In this document: positions 54,112 through 64,000 of the stretch, in pieces
How the letters are laid out: each line of letters opens with the position of its first letter
How positions within the stretch are numbered: position 1 is the stretch's first letter
From: Saccharopolyspora endophytica
Lineage (GTDB): Bacteria; Actinomycetota; Actinomycetes; Mycobacteriales; Pseudonocardiaceae
Length of the DNA: 64,000 nucleotides
Reading direction: 5' to 3'
NCBI RefSeq assembly: GCF_018070075.1
Contig: NZ_JAGPXE010000008.1
Location: forward strand, 248,001-312,000
Notes under the pieces: generated by a model
Databases searched by the model: none
What the model was told of the DNA's origin: nothing
Seen by the model: the letters and a program-made list of their open reading frames with translations, nothing else
Position numbers and translations under genes: made by a program

Positions 54112-54735
54112 ATGATCATCGACGCCTTGGACCAGACCTGGCAAGTGTGGGCACGACTGGGCGGAGAGCTGACCGACGACGAGTGGACCCGTCCCACGCG
54201 GCTGCCGAGCTGGACGGTCAAGGACGTCTACACCCATTGCAGCCCGTTCCCGTCGGCGACCCTGGCGGGCGTCGAGGCGCCCTCCCCCGACGCCCCGGTC
54301 AGCCACGACGACGCCGCCGACCTGCTGTCGTTCATGCAGCGCCCGGGAGGCGTGGCGGAGCAGTCCGCGGAACTGCTCAAGGAGTCGGCGACCACCCGGT
54401 CGCAGACGATGTCCACCGACGAGCTGGTCGCCCAGTTCGCGACCGTCGCCCCGCAGGCCATCGACCGGCTCCGCGAGGCCGACCTGGAGAGGACCGTGCA
54501 CTACGGCGGGTTCGCGGTGGTGCCCGCGCGCGAGGCGCTGCGGATCTTCGTGATGGAGGGCGTCGTGCACTACTTCGACATCGCCGCCGCCCTGGACCGC
54601 GAGATGCCCGGCCCGATGGCCGGTGAAGCGCTGAAGGTGACGGTCCGGTTGATGGCCGAGACCGCCGATCCGGTCGCCCTCATCGACGCGGCGACCGGAC
54701 GCCGCGACGTCCCGGTGTTCCCCGTGATGCGCTGA
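54112..54735 (+). CDS. DinB/maleylpyruvate isomerase-type metal-binding protein
   Basis: A 207-residue protein of the mycothiol-dependent maleylpyruvate isomerase N-terminal/DinB four-helix group. It starts DALDQTWQVWARLGGELTDDEW and has PTRLPSWTVKDVYTHCSP (first metal histidine) and EGVVHYFDIAAAL (His-x3-Asp pair). Such proteins are probable thiol (mycothiol) transferases. ATG 54112 is behind CGGAGAAG. Neighbouring genes give no substrate hint. Confidence 0.78.
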   Translation: MIIDALDQTWQVWARLGGELTDDEWTRPTRLPSWTVKDVYTHCSPFPSATLAGVEAPSPDAPVSHDDAADLLSFMQRPGGVAEQSAELLKESATTRSQTMSTDELVAQFATVAPQAIDRLREADLERTVHYGGFAVVPAREALRIFVMEGVVHYFDIAAALDREMPGPMAGEALKVTVRLMAETADPVALIDAATGRRDVPVFPVMR

Positions 54736-54736
54736 G

Positions 54737-55678
54737 TCAGCCGATCACGGGCGTCAGCGCCGCGTCCACCGCGATCGCCACGAACACCAGCGTCAGGTAC
54801 GAGTTCGACAGGTGGAACAGCTTCATCGGGTTCAGCGCCAGGCCCTTGCGGGCGTTGTTGTGCAGGCGCTGCGCGACCACCAGGAAGATCACGCCCGACA
54901 CGCCGGCGAGCGCGATGTAGACCCAGCTGGTGACCGGGAACAGCAGCAGCGTGCAGCCGACGGTGGCCCAGCTGTAGGCGAGGATGCGCGCCGAGACCTG
55001 CTTGGTGGTGGCCACCACCGGCAGCATCGGCACGCCCGCGCGCGCGTAGTCGTCCTTGTACTTCATCGCCAGCGACCAGAAGTGCGGCGGCGTCCACAGG
55101 AACACCACGCCGAACATCACGATCGCGGGCCACTCGACCTTGCCGGTCACCGCGGCCCAGCCGACCACGACGGGCATGCAGCCCGCCGCGCCGCCCCACA
55201 CGATGTTCTGCGAGGTGCGGCGCTTGAGCACCAGCGTGTAGACGAAGACGTAGAACAGGATCGCGGCCGTCGACAGCGAGGCGGCCAGCAGGTTCGCCCC
55301 GAGCCACAGCACCAGGAACGACACGACGCCGAGCGCGATGCCGAAGATCAGCGCGCTGCGGCGCGGCACCTCGTAGCGCACCAGCGGGCGCTTCTTGGTG
55401 CGGTCCATGACGGCGTCGATGTCGGAGTCCGCGACGCAGTTGAGCGCGTTGGCGCTCCCGGCGGACATGGCGCCGCCGAGCAGCGTGACGACGACCAGCC
55501 ACGGAGACGGGATGCCGCGCTGGGCGAGGAACATCGCGGGAATGGTCGTGACCAGCAGCAGCTCGATGACGCGCGGCTTGGTGAGCGCGAAGTACGCGCC
55601 GAGCACCGTGCGGCGGCGCACCGGCTTCTCCGGCGCGGGCTGCTCGGACCGGTTCACTGACTCGGGGATGGCTGTCAT
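54737..55678 (-). CDS. ctaB: Protoheme IX farnesyltransferase (heme O synthase)
   Basis: A 313-residue polyprenyltransferase that converts heme B to heme O for cytochrome oxidase. The first allylic-diphosphate motif is in [23 protein letters not shown] (NxxxDxxxD type), a second Asp-rich loop is [15 protein letters not shown], and about nine membrane helices are visible. The start ATG 55678 overlaps the DUF3817 gene stop (ATGA), which rules out the longer open frame up to 56098. It converges with the DinB-like gene, stops only 1 bp apart. Confidence 0.95.
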   Translation of the reverse strand: MTAIPESVNRSEQPAPEKPVRRRTVLGAYFALTKPRVIELLLVTTIPAMFLAQRGIPSPWLVVVTLLGGAMSAGSANALNCVADSDIDAVMDRTKKRPLVRYEVPRRSALIFGIALGVVSFLVLWLGANLLAASLSTAAILFYVFVYTLVLKRRTSQNIVWGGAAGCMPVVVGWAAVTGKVEWPAIVMFGVVFLWTPPHFWSLAMKYKDDYARAGVPMLPVVATTKQVSARILAYSWATVGCTLLLFPVTSWVYIALAGVSGVIFLVVAQRLHNNARKGLALNPMKLFHLSNSYLTLVFVAIAVDAALTPVIG

Positions 55679-56064
55679 TTGGCGGTTGTTTCCTCCGCGG
55701 TCTGCGGCTGCACGATCGGCTTGCCCGCCAACCGCAGCTCGTGCCAGCGCACGACCTTGCGCTCGGCGAAGAACGCGCCGAACGGGATGGTCCCGGCCAG
55801 CAGCACCAGCAGCATCCGGCCCATCGGGACCCGCAGCTGCGTCGTGGCCACGACCGCGACCAGCAGGTACACCATGTAGAGCCAGCCGTGCGCGATGCCG
55901 ATCGTGGTGACCCACGTCGTACCGGTCTGCTGCGTCGCCGAACCTTCGGGCCACAGGCCGAGGAAATGCCCGTACTTGAGCACCATGGCGGCGCACAAGA
56001 GGATCAGCAGCACGGCAGTGACGTACGCCATGATCCGGTAGAAGATCAGCACACCAGGCTTCAC
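55675..56064 (-). CDS. DUF3817 membrane protein, coupled to heme O synthase
   Basis: A 129-residue protein with three or four membrane helices ([53 protein letters not shown]) of family DUF3817. Overlap with ctaB implies co-translation and a link to heme or oxidase maturation; the family's molecular role is not established. ATG 56064; the 165 bp upstream to the LLM gene probably hold its promoter. Confidence 0.88.
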   Translation of the reverse strand: MKPGVLIFYRIMAYVTAVLLILLCAAMVLKYGHFLGLWPEGSATQQTGTTWVTTIGIAHGWLYMVYLLVAVVATTQLRVPMGRMLLVLLAGTIPFGAFFAERKVVRWHELRLAGKPIVQPQTAEETTAK

Positions 56065-56229
56065 GCCAATCCCTCAATCCCGCGTCGTGCCCACACACCG
56101 GGCACCTGCAACACCGGTGTCAATAGACCGTACGACACGCGCAACCCGCACCCGCTCGCGACCTCGAACTAGAGTGGCCAGGCACACTCCCCCGCGGCCG
56201 GAACCACGTCCGACCTGGGAAGACCCGAG

Positions 56230-57282
56230 TCAGATCATCCGGAAGGACTTCGCGATCAGCTCGAACGAGCGCAGCTTGGTCTCCGCGTCCGGGAGGTTGG
56301 CGGTGATCATGAGCTCGTCGGCGCCGGTGCGCTCGCGCAGCTCCTCCAGCCCTGCCCGGACCGCGTTCGGGGTGCCGTGGACGGCGTCGGCCAGCCAGTG
56401 GTCGACGAACGCCTGGTCGAGCTCGGTGTAGGGGTAGTCGCGCGCCTGCTGCCGGGTGGGCTGCTTTCCGGGCACGCCCTGGCGCAGCTTGAGCATGCTC
56501 AGCGCGATCGGCCGGACGATGTCCAGCGCCTCCTCCTCGGTGTCGGCGGCGACGGCCTGCACGCCGATCATCGAGTACGGCTCGTCGAGGACCTCGGAGG
56601 GCTGGAAGGACTCGCGGTAGAGCTCCAGAGCGGGCAGCGTGTTCTGCGCGCTGAAGTGGTGGGCGAAGGCGAACGGCAGCCCCAGCGCCCCGGCCAGCTG
56701 CGCGCTGAAGCCGCTGGAGCCCAGCAGCCACACCGGCGGCAGCGGGCCGTGCGGCACCGACTGCACCTCGGCGTAGGGGTGGTCCAGCGGGAAGTCGTCG
56801 TCGAGGAAGGCGATCAGCTCGCCGAGCTGCTGCGGGAAGTCCTCCGCCGACAGCGGCCCCTCGGTGCGCCGCAGCGCCCGCGCCGTGGCCTGGTCGGTGC
56901 CGGGCGCGCGGCCGACCCCGAGGTCGATCCGTCCGGGGTGCAGCGCTTGCAGGGTCCCGAACTGCTCGGCGATCACCAGCGGCGCGTGGTTGGGCAGCAT
57001 CACGCCGCCGGAACCGAGCCGCAGGGTCCGCGTGTGCGCGGCCAGGTGCGCGATCACCACCGCGGGCGAGGAGCTGGCGATCCCGGGCATCCCGTGGTGC
57101 TCGGCCACCCACATCCGGTGGTAGCCGAGCTCCTCGACCCGCTTGGCCAGCTCCGCGGTCCCCGCCAGGGCGTCCGACGGCGAGTCCTCGACTCCCACGG
57201 TCGCCAGGTCCAGCACCGACAACGGCACCGAGGCCTCGCCCTTGGCCGAACCCCGAATCAGATCCTCACTCGCACTCATCAC
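56230..57282 (-). CDS. LLM-class flavin-dependent oxidoreductase
   Basis: A 350-residue TIM-barrel luciferase-like monooxygenase of the group annotated as MsnO8-type: LSVLDLATVGVEDSPSDAL at the N-terminus, LGSGGVMLPNHAPLVIAEQFGTLQ, RIDLGVGRAPGTD and HHFSAQNTLPAL. Uses FMN or F420; which one cannot be told. Substrate unknown. Its 5' flank carries the nested palindromes at 57331-57398, which separate it from the siderophore genes. Confidence 0.88.
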   Translation of the reverse strand: MMSASEDLIRGSAKGEASVPLSVLDLATVGVEDSPSDALAGTAELAKRVEELGYHRMWVAEHHGMPGIASSSPAVVIAHLAAHTRTLRLGSGGVMLPNHAPLVIAEQFGTLQALHPGRIDLGVGRAPGTDQATARALRRTEGPLSAEDFPQQLGELIAFLDDDFPLDHPYAEVQSVPHGPLPPVWLLGSSGFSAQLAGALGLPFAFAHHFSAQNTLPALELYRESFQPSEVLDEPYSMIGVQAVAADTEEEALDIVRPIALSMLKLRQGVPGKQPTRQQARDYPYTELDQAFVDHWLADAVHGTPNAVRAGLEELRERTGADELMITANLPDAETKLRSFELIAKSFRMI

Positions 57283-57330
57283 GCCCTACAACCCCCGCAC
57301 CCGCGCCCTTGTTCCACGCCGTGACCACGG

Positions 57331-57398
57331 CCATTCGAATTTCGCGCGAAATTCGAACGCGAACTTTCGGACTCGAATTTCGCGCGAAATTCGAATGG
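57331..57398. repeat. Nested palindrome element: two palindromes arranged as an inverted repeat
   Basis: A perfect 24-bp palindrome (57334-57357) and a perfect 22-bp one (57373-57394) share the core CGAATTTCGCGCGAAATTCG. In addition, the 26-bp block 57331-57356 is exactly the reverse complement of 57373-57398, with a 16-bp spacer. The element lies between the ornithine monooxygenase stop (57417) and the LLM oxidoreductase start (57282), both minus strand. Confidence 0.9.
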
Positions 57399-57416
57399 GG
57401 CGGGCCGGGAGGGGGT

Positions 57417-58721
57417 TCAGCTGCGGGAGAGGGCGAAGTCGTGGGTGGGGGTTGTGCGGCGGGCGACGAGGGAGTCGCGGATCTCGCCGGCCCTGACCGC
57501 GCCGTTGGACAGCAGCGAGGACGTGATGCCGTGGGTGTGCTCGGTGCCGCCCTGGAGGTACACCGCGCCCGGCAGCTCGCCGGTGGTGCGGACGCGGTAG
57601 TCACGCTCGACCTGCAGCGAGCCCTGCTCGTCCCACTCGCAGTGCCGGGCGAGTTCGCCGAGCAGCGTGTAGGGGTCGCGCGGCCGGCAGCCGGTGGCGT
57701 AGACGAGCAGGTCCGCGTCGAGGACGCTGCGCTCCCCGGTGGGCTGGAACTCGACGGTCACCTTCGCCCCGTCGGGGCGGGTGTCGACGTCGACGAGCCT
57801 GCTGGCGTTGAGGATCCGCAGCCGCTCCGCTCCGCGCACCTTCTCCTGGTAGGAGCGGGCGTAGAGCTCCTCGATCAGCTCCAGGTCGACCACCGAGTAG
57901 TTGGTGTTGCGGTGGTAGTCCATGAGCTTGGCGCGGACCTCGGGCGAGGACGCGTAGAAGTCGTCCACGGCCTGCGGGTCGAAGATCCGGTTGGCGAAGG
58001 GGCTGTCGTCGGCCGGGCTGTAGCCGTAGCGGCCGAACACCGCGCACACCTCGGCGTCGGCGAAGGTGCGGTGCAGGTAGTCGGTGACCTCGGCGGCGGA
58101 CTGGCCGGCGCCGATGACCACGCAGCGCTTCGGCTGGTCGGTCAGTTCCGGGACCCGGTGCATCAGGTCGAGGTTGTGCCACACCCGCTCACCGAGTTCG
58201 GCCCCCTCGGGCAAGGAGGCTTCGAGCCCGACGGCCATGACGACGTTGTGCGCCCGGTGCACGGCCAGCTGACCGCCGTGCCGCACGACGACCTCGAAGT
58301 GCTCGTCGACGGGCTGCACCTCCACGACCTCGGAGTCGTAGCGCACGACGTCGTCGAGCCGCCCGGCCGCCCACTCCAGGTAGTCGTGGTACTCGACCCG
58401 GGTGGGGAACAGGGTCTTGTGGTTGATGAAGTCGGCCAGCCGGTCCTTGGCGTGCAGGTAGGACAGGAACGAGAAGTCGCTGGCCGGGTTGCGCATGGTG
58501 ACCAGGTCCTTGAGGTAGGACACCTGCATGGTCGTGCCTTCGATCAGCATGCCCCGGTGCCATCCGAAGGACGCCTGGCGCTCGAAGAACACCCCGTCGA
58601 TGGGGTCGTTGCCCGCGGTCCGGTTGTGCTCCTCCAGCGCGATCGCGAGCGCCAGGTTGGACGGCCCGAAGCCGATCCCCAGCACGTCGTGGACTTTCTC
58701 TTGGTTCAGCGCCGCAGACAC
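57417..58721 (-). CDS. L-ornithine N5-monooxygenase (or L-lysine N6-monooxygenase)
   Basis: A 434-residue class B flavoprotein hydroxylating the side-chain amine for hydroxamate siderophores. FAD site LGIGFGPSNLALAIALEE, substrate segment MQVSYLKDLVTMRNP, NADPH site CVVIGAGQSAAEVT, and the C-terminal ATGCRPRDPYTLLG motif. Length fits IucD/SidA/PvdA enzymes. With an NRPS nearby, ornithine is the likelier substrate. It follows the siderophore-interacting protein gene by 90 bp and probably shares its iron-controlled promoter. Confidence 0.93.
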   Translation of the reverse strand: MSAALNQEKVHDVLGIGFGPSNLALAIALEEHNRTAGNDPIDGVFFERQASFGWHRGMLIEGTTMQVSYLKDLVTMRNPASDFSFLSYLHAKDRLADFINHKTLFPTRVEYHDYLEWAAGRLDDVVRYDSEVVEVQPVDEHFEVVVRHGGQLAVHRAHNVVMAVGLEASLPEGAELGERVWHNLDLMHRVPELTDQPKRCVVIGAGQSAAEVTDYLHRTFADAEVCAVFGRYGYSPADDSPFANRIFDPQAVDDFYASSPEVRAKLMDYHRNTNYSVVDLELIEELYARSYQEKVRGAERLRILNASRLVDVDTRPDGAKVTVEFQPTGERSVLDADLLVYATGCRPRDPYTLLGELARHCEWDEQGSLQVERDYRVRTTGELPGAVYLQGGTEHTHGITSSLLSNGAVRAGEIRDSLVARRTTPTHDFALSRS

Positions 58722-58811
58722 GTCGTCCCCTCGGTTCGCCGGTGCCCGACTCGCGGGCGAGTGGATGTACCGGCGAACCCGCGGGGGTCAGGCCGGATTT
58801 CGCCGCGTCGG

Positions 58812-59639
58812 TCAGTCCCGATCGTGGTTGTGCTTGTCGTGGTACTCGGTTTCGGCCATGCCGTACTTCCAGTAGCCGATGGCCAGCACGGATTTGCCGT
58901 CCATGCCTCGCTCGTCGCGCAGGTGCCGCCGGATGCCGCGCACCACGCCGGACTCCCCCGCCACCCAGGCGGAGACGTCGACGTCGGCGGGCACGTCCAG
59001 CCCGTGCACGGCGTTGATCAGCTGCTTCGACAGGCCCGCCGGGCGACCGTCGCGGTGCAGCCAGGTCCACCGCAGGTCCGGCGGGCACTGCACGTGCTGC
59101 CGGTCGTCGGCGGAGTCGACCTCGACGAGCACGTGGCCGCGCGCGGTGGGCGGCAGCGATTCGACGATGCCGGCGATCGCCGGCAGGGCGGTCTCGTCGC
59201 CGGCCAGCAGGTACCAGTCGGCGGCCCGGCAGGTCTTGCCGCCCGGGCCCATCACGCCGAGGCGGTCTCCGGGCCGGGCGTTGCGCGCCCAGTTGGAGGC
59301 CACCCCGTGCTCGCCGTGCATGACGAAGTCGATGTCGAGCTCGCCGCGCGACTCGTCGTAGCGGCGGACGGTGTAGGTGCGCATGGTCGGCCGGACTTCC
59401 GGCTCCGGCCAGCTGTACCGGCCGGTTTCGGGGTCCAGCTGCGGGAGGACCGGGCGGTCCTGGCCCTGTCGCGGCACGAAGACCTTGATGTTGGGTCCGG
59501 TGTGCTGGTCGAGGAACCCGGACAGCTCCTCGCCTCCGAGGGTGACCCGACGCATCGACGGGCTCAGCTCGGCGGTGCGCAGCACCTCGAGGTCACGTGC
59601 CGGGGGCCGGTTGCGCCGAAGTCGATCCGCAGTACCCAT
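58812..59639 (-). CDS. Siderophore-interacting protein (ferric-siderophore reductase, ViuB type)
   Basis: A 275-residue FAD/NAD(P)H-dependent reductase that frees iron from imported siderophore. Features are ELSPSMRRVTLGGEEL, the FAD-binding MRTYTVRRYDESRGELDIDFVMHGEHGVASNWA region and WYLLAGDETALPAI, typical SIP motifs. ATG 59639 is preceded by GGAAAGGAA; an ATG at 59675 is an alternative. An iron box lies about 40-60 bp upstream. First gene of the two-gene uptake/tailoring unit with the ornithine monooxygenase. Confidence 0.92.
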   Translation of the reverse strand: MGTADRLRRNRPPARDLEVLRTAELSPSMRRVTLGGEELSGFLDQHTGPNIKVFVPRQGQDRPVLPQLDPETGRYSWPEPEVRPTMRTYTVRRYDESRGELDIDFVMHGEHGVASNWARNARPGDRLGVMGPGGKTCRAADWYLLAGDETALPAIAGIVESLPPTARGHVLVEVDSADDRQHVQCPPDLRWTWLHRDGRPAGLSKQLINAVHGLDVPADVDVSAWVAGESGVVRGIRRHLRDERGMDGKSVLAIGYWKYGMAETEYHDKHNHDRD

Positions 59640-59681
59640 CGACCATGCGTTCCTTTCCGCTCCACCAACGATCATTGAGTT

Positions 59682-59700
59682 AAGGCTAGCCTAACCATAG
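59682..59700 (-). promoter_or_regulatory. Iron box (DmdR1/IdeR-type operator)
   Basis: The 19-bp site 59682-59700 (core TAAGGCTAGCCTAACC) matches the actinobacterial iron-box consensus TWAGGTTAGSCTWACCTWA at 17 of 19 positions. It lies directly 5' of the siderophore-interacting protein gene, so that gene and the ornithine monooxygenase should be repressed when iron is plentiful. Confidence 0.85.
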
Positions 59701-59737
59701 ATCGGACGATTGTCTTCCCCTCGGTGGCTCAGATCTC

Positions 59738-61123
59738 TCAGCGACCCGCCGGGACCGGTTCCCGTTGCAGCACCACGGATTCCGTCACGCGCAGGGCCAG
59801 CAGCACACCGATGATCGCGAATCCGGCGGAGGTCAACATCGCCAAGTGGTAGGAACCCAGGCCCGGTCCGGAGGCCGCCAGAACGCTGGCCGTGATGGCC
59901 ACGCCGAGCGCCGAACCCACCTGCCGCTGCACGTTGAACAGCGTCGACGCACCGCCGGTGTCGGTCTTGTCGATGGTCATGAACGCGACCACCTGCAGCT
60001 CGGCGGTGGCCGCCCCCACGAAGAAGCCGGAGGCCAGTTGGACGAGCGCGGCCATCCACACGTCGTGCGGACCGATGAGGTTCATCGCCGCGAAGGACAC
60101 GGCCGCGCCGAACATCGCCACCGCGATCAGCGGTCGCGGCCCGAACCTGCGGTGCGCCCAGCCGACCAGCTGCGAGGCGATCATCAGCCCCACCGCCTTC
60201 GGCAACGTCACCAGGCCCGTCTCCCACGCCGATGCGCCCAGCTCCACCTGGTACATCAAGGTGAACCCGTAGAGCGTGCCGAGGAATCCGACCAGGCAGG
60301 TGAACAGGATCAGGCTGGCTCTGCGGAAGTGGTCGTCGGCGAACAGCCGCAGGTCCAGCATCGGGTGCTCGGTGCGCAGCTGGGCCCGCACGAGCAGGCC
60401 CAGCAGGACGAGCCCGGCCGCACCGGCCAGCCAGCTCAACGTCGCCGAGGCACCGGTGGCGATGCCCTCCAGGCTGAAGACCACGAGTCCGAGACCCGGT
60501 GCCGCCAGCGCGAATCCGCGCAGGTCGAAGCGCTTGTCCGGCGCCTCCACGTGTTCCCGCAGCAGCAGCGCGCCGAAGACGAGCGCGGCGACGCCGACGG
60601 GCAGGTTGATGAAGAAGCCCCAGCGCCAGGTGAGGTGCTCGACGAAGAACCCGCCCAGCACCGGTCCGAGCGCGGGCGCCACCGCCGTGGGCAGCAGCAG
60701 GACCCGCGACAACCGGATCCGCTCGGCCGGCGGGTAGGCGCGGAACAGCAGGGTCAGCGCCACCGGGCTCATCACCCCGCCACCGGCGCCCTGCAGGATC
60801 CGGGCCAGCGTCAGCTGCAGCAGGTCGGCCGACAGCCCGCACAGCGCGGAGGCGAGCACGAACACGCCGAAGGCGGACAGGAAAACCCGCTTCGTGCCGT
60901 ACCGGTCGCCGAGCCAGCCCGAGACCGGGATGCACACCGCGAGGCTGACCAGGTAGCCGACGTTGACCGAGGACGCCGAGCTCGCCGACACCGAGAAGTC
61001 CTCGACCAGCGCGGGCAGCGCGACGTTGACGATGGTGGCGTCCATGCCGTTCATGAACATCGCCGCGACGTAGCAGACGCAGACCGCGACCTGCGGGTTC
61101 ACCCGGCGCAACGCGGTGGCCAT
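59738..61123 (-). CDS. DHA2-type MFS exporter, probable siderophore exporter
   Basis: A 461-residue drug:H+ antiporter-2 type protein with about 14 helices: MFMNGMDATIVNVALPAL is the DHA2 motif of helix 1, then SGWLGDRYGTKRVF, LARILQGAGGGVMSP, and GPVLGGFFVEHLTWRWGFFINLP (motif C region, shown in part). ATG 61123 overlaps the MbtH stop (TGATG), fixing the start. Location in the siderophore cluster suggests export of the finished siderophore. Confidence 0.9.
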   Translation of the reverse strand: MATALRRVNPQVAVCVCYVAAMFMNGMDATIVNVALPALVEDFSVSASSASSVNVGYLVSLAVCIPVSGWLGDRYGTKRVFLSAFGVFVLASALCGLSADLLQLTLARILQGAGGGVMSPVALTLLFRAYPPAERIRLSRVLLLPTAVAPALGPVLGGFFVEHLTWRWGFFINLPVGVAALVFGALLLREHVEAPDKRFDLRGFALAAPGLGLVVFSLEGIATGASATLSWLAGAAGLVLLGLLVRAQLRTEHPMLDLRLFADDHFRRASLILFTCLVGFLGTLYGFTLMYQVELGASAWETGLVTLPKAVGLMIASQLVGWAHRRFGPRPLIAVAMFGAAVSFAAMNLIGPHDVWMAALVQLASGFFVGAATAELQVVAFMTIDKTDTGGASTLFNVQRQVGSALGVAITASVLAASGPGLGSYHLAMLTSAGFAIIGVLLALRVTESVVLQREPVPAGR

Positions 61124-61311
61124 CAGCGGGCGGGCCGCATGTCGGTCCAGTGCACCTCGATGTGGTCGACACAGGACTGCCGGTCGGCCGGGCCGTGCGC
61201 GACGGTCCACCCGGCGGGCACCTCGATCGCGGCCGGCCACAGCGAGTACTGGTCCTGATCGTTGATCAGGGCGTAGTACTGCGCGTCCGGGTCCTCGAAC
61301 GGGTTCGTCAT
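61123..61311 (-). CDS. MbtH-like NRPS helper protein
   Basis: A 62-residue MbtH-family protein which binds and activates NRPS adenylation domains. The sequence runs MTNPFEDPDAQYYALIND, QYSLWPAAIEVPAGW and HIEVHWTDMRPAR, with the three conserved tryptophans in the usual places. ATG 61311 follows GAGGAGG. It lies 71 bp after the NRPS stop and is coupled to the exporter gene. Confidence 0.96.
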   Translation of the reverse strand: MTNPFEDPDAQYYALINDQDQYSLWPAAIEVPAGWTVAHGPADRQSCVDHIEVHWTDMRPAR

Positions 61312-61382
61312 CGTCTTGCTCCTCCTCGGTCCACCGATCACTCGACCTCCCCGAAACACCGCCCGGCGGGCGGAACGCCGGG

Positions 61383-64000
<2,618 letters not shown>

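Overview
The window is high-GC actinomycete DNA, most like the Pseudonocardiaceae (a Saccharopolyspora-type genome is my best guess from gene content; no rRNA or other marker is present to prove it). Pointers are a large NAD-dependent glutamate dehydrogenase, a GlbO-type truncated globin, DUF3558 lipoprotein, Scr1-type XRE regulator plus DUF397 pair, ESX/type VII accessory genes, an Rv1733c-family membrane protein, a CopD-CtaG fusion and a DinB/mycothiol-type protein. I found no transposase, integrase, prophage or CRISPR array.

Layout. 1-6.3 kb: prolyl oligopeptidase, MscS channel, truncated globin, an alpha-amylase-like protein that has lost catalytic residues, and an acyltransferase-like membrane protein, all on the plus strand. 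6.3-6.5 kb: a tandem-repeat and terminator element between convergent genes. 6.5-19.0 kb: housekeeping genes on the minus strand (conserved hypothetical, thioesterase, NAD-glutamate dehydrogenase, TPR protein, EttA, CopD-CtaG). 19.1-20.2 kb: lipoprotein, tRNA-Arg(TCT), small HhH-like protein.

20.3-36.4 kb: a 16-gene minus-strand catabolic run with a divergent IclR regulator. Proximal genes encode a two-component flavin monooxygenase (probably a phenol hydroxylase), catechol 1,2-dioxygenase, muconate cycloisomerase, muconolactone isomerase, a shortened RibF-like FAD synthetase, a SnoaL-fold protein, enol-lactonase, 3-oxoadipate CoA-transferase and thiolase: a complete route from a phenol to succinyl-CoA plus acetyl-CoA. 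Distal genes (type III CoA-transferase, MHS transporter, acyl-CoA dehydrogenase, CitE lyase, MaoC hydratase) look like a second module for a small branched or dicarboxylic acid.

36.4-46.6 kb: LysE exporter, then an ESX-type toxin cassette (EspC-like and PPE/WXG proteins, EspG, YbaB, a papain-fold glutamine-deamidase-type toxin) ending in a protein made of two YrhB/toxin-like repeats; next to it the XRE/DUF397 pair, a small zinc-ribbon-like protein and a DUF3800 remnant. 46.7-51.2 kb: acyl-CoA dehydrogenase-like protein, FadD3-like ligase, MHS transporter and a 56-residue small protein. 51.5-57.3 kb: Rv1733c-family protein, a large hypothetical, DinB-like protein, heme O synthase with DUF3817 protein, LLM oxidoreductase, and a nested-palindrome element. 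57.4-64.0 kb: an iron-regulated hydroxamate siderophore locus (ornithine N-monooxygenase, siderophore-interacting protein behind an iron box, exporter, MbtH, and the C-terminal end of an NRPS that runs off the window).
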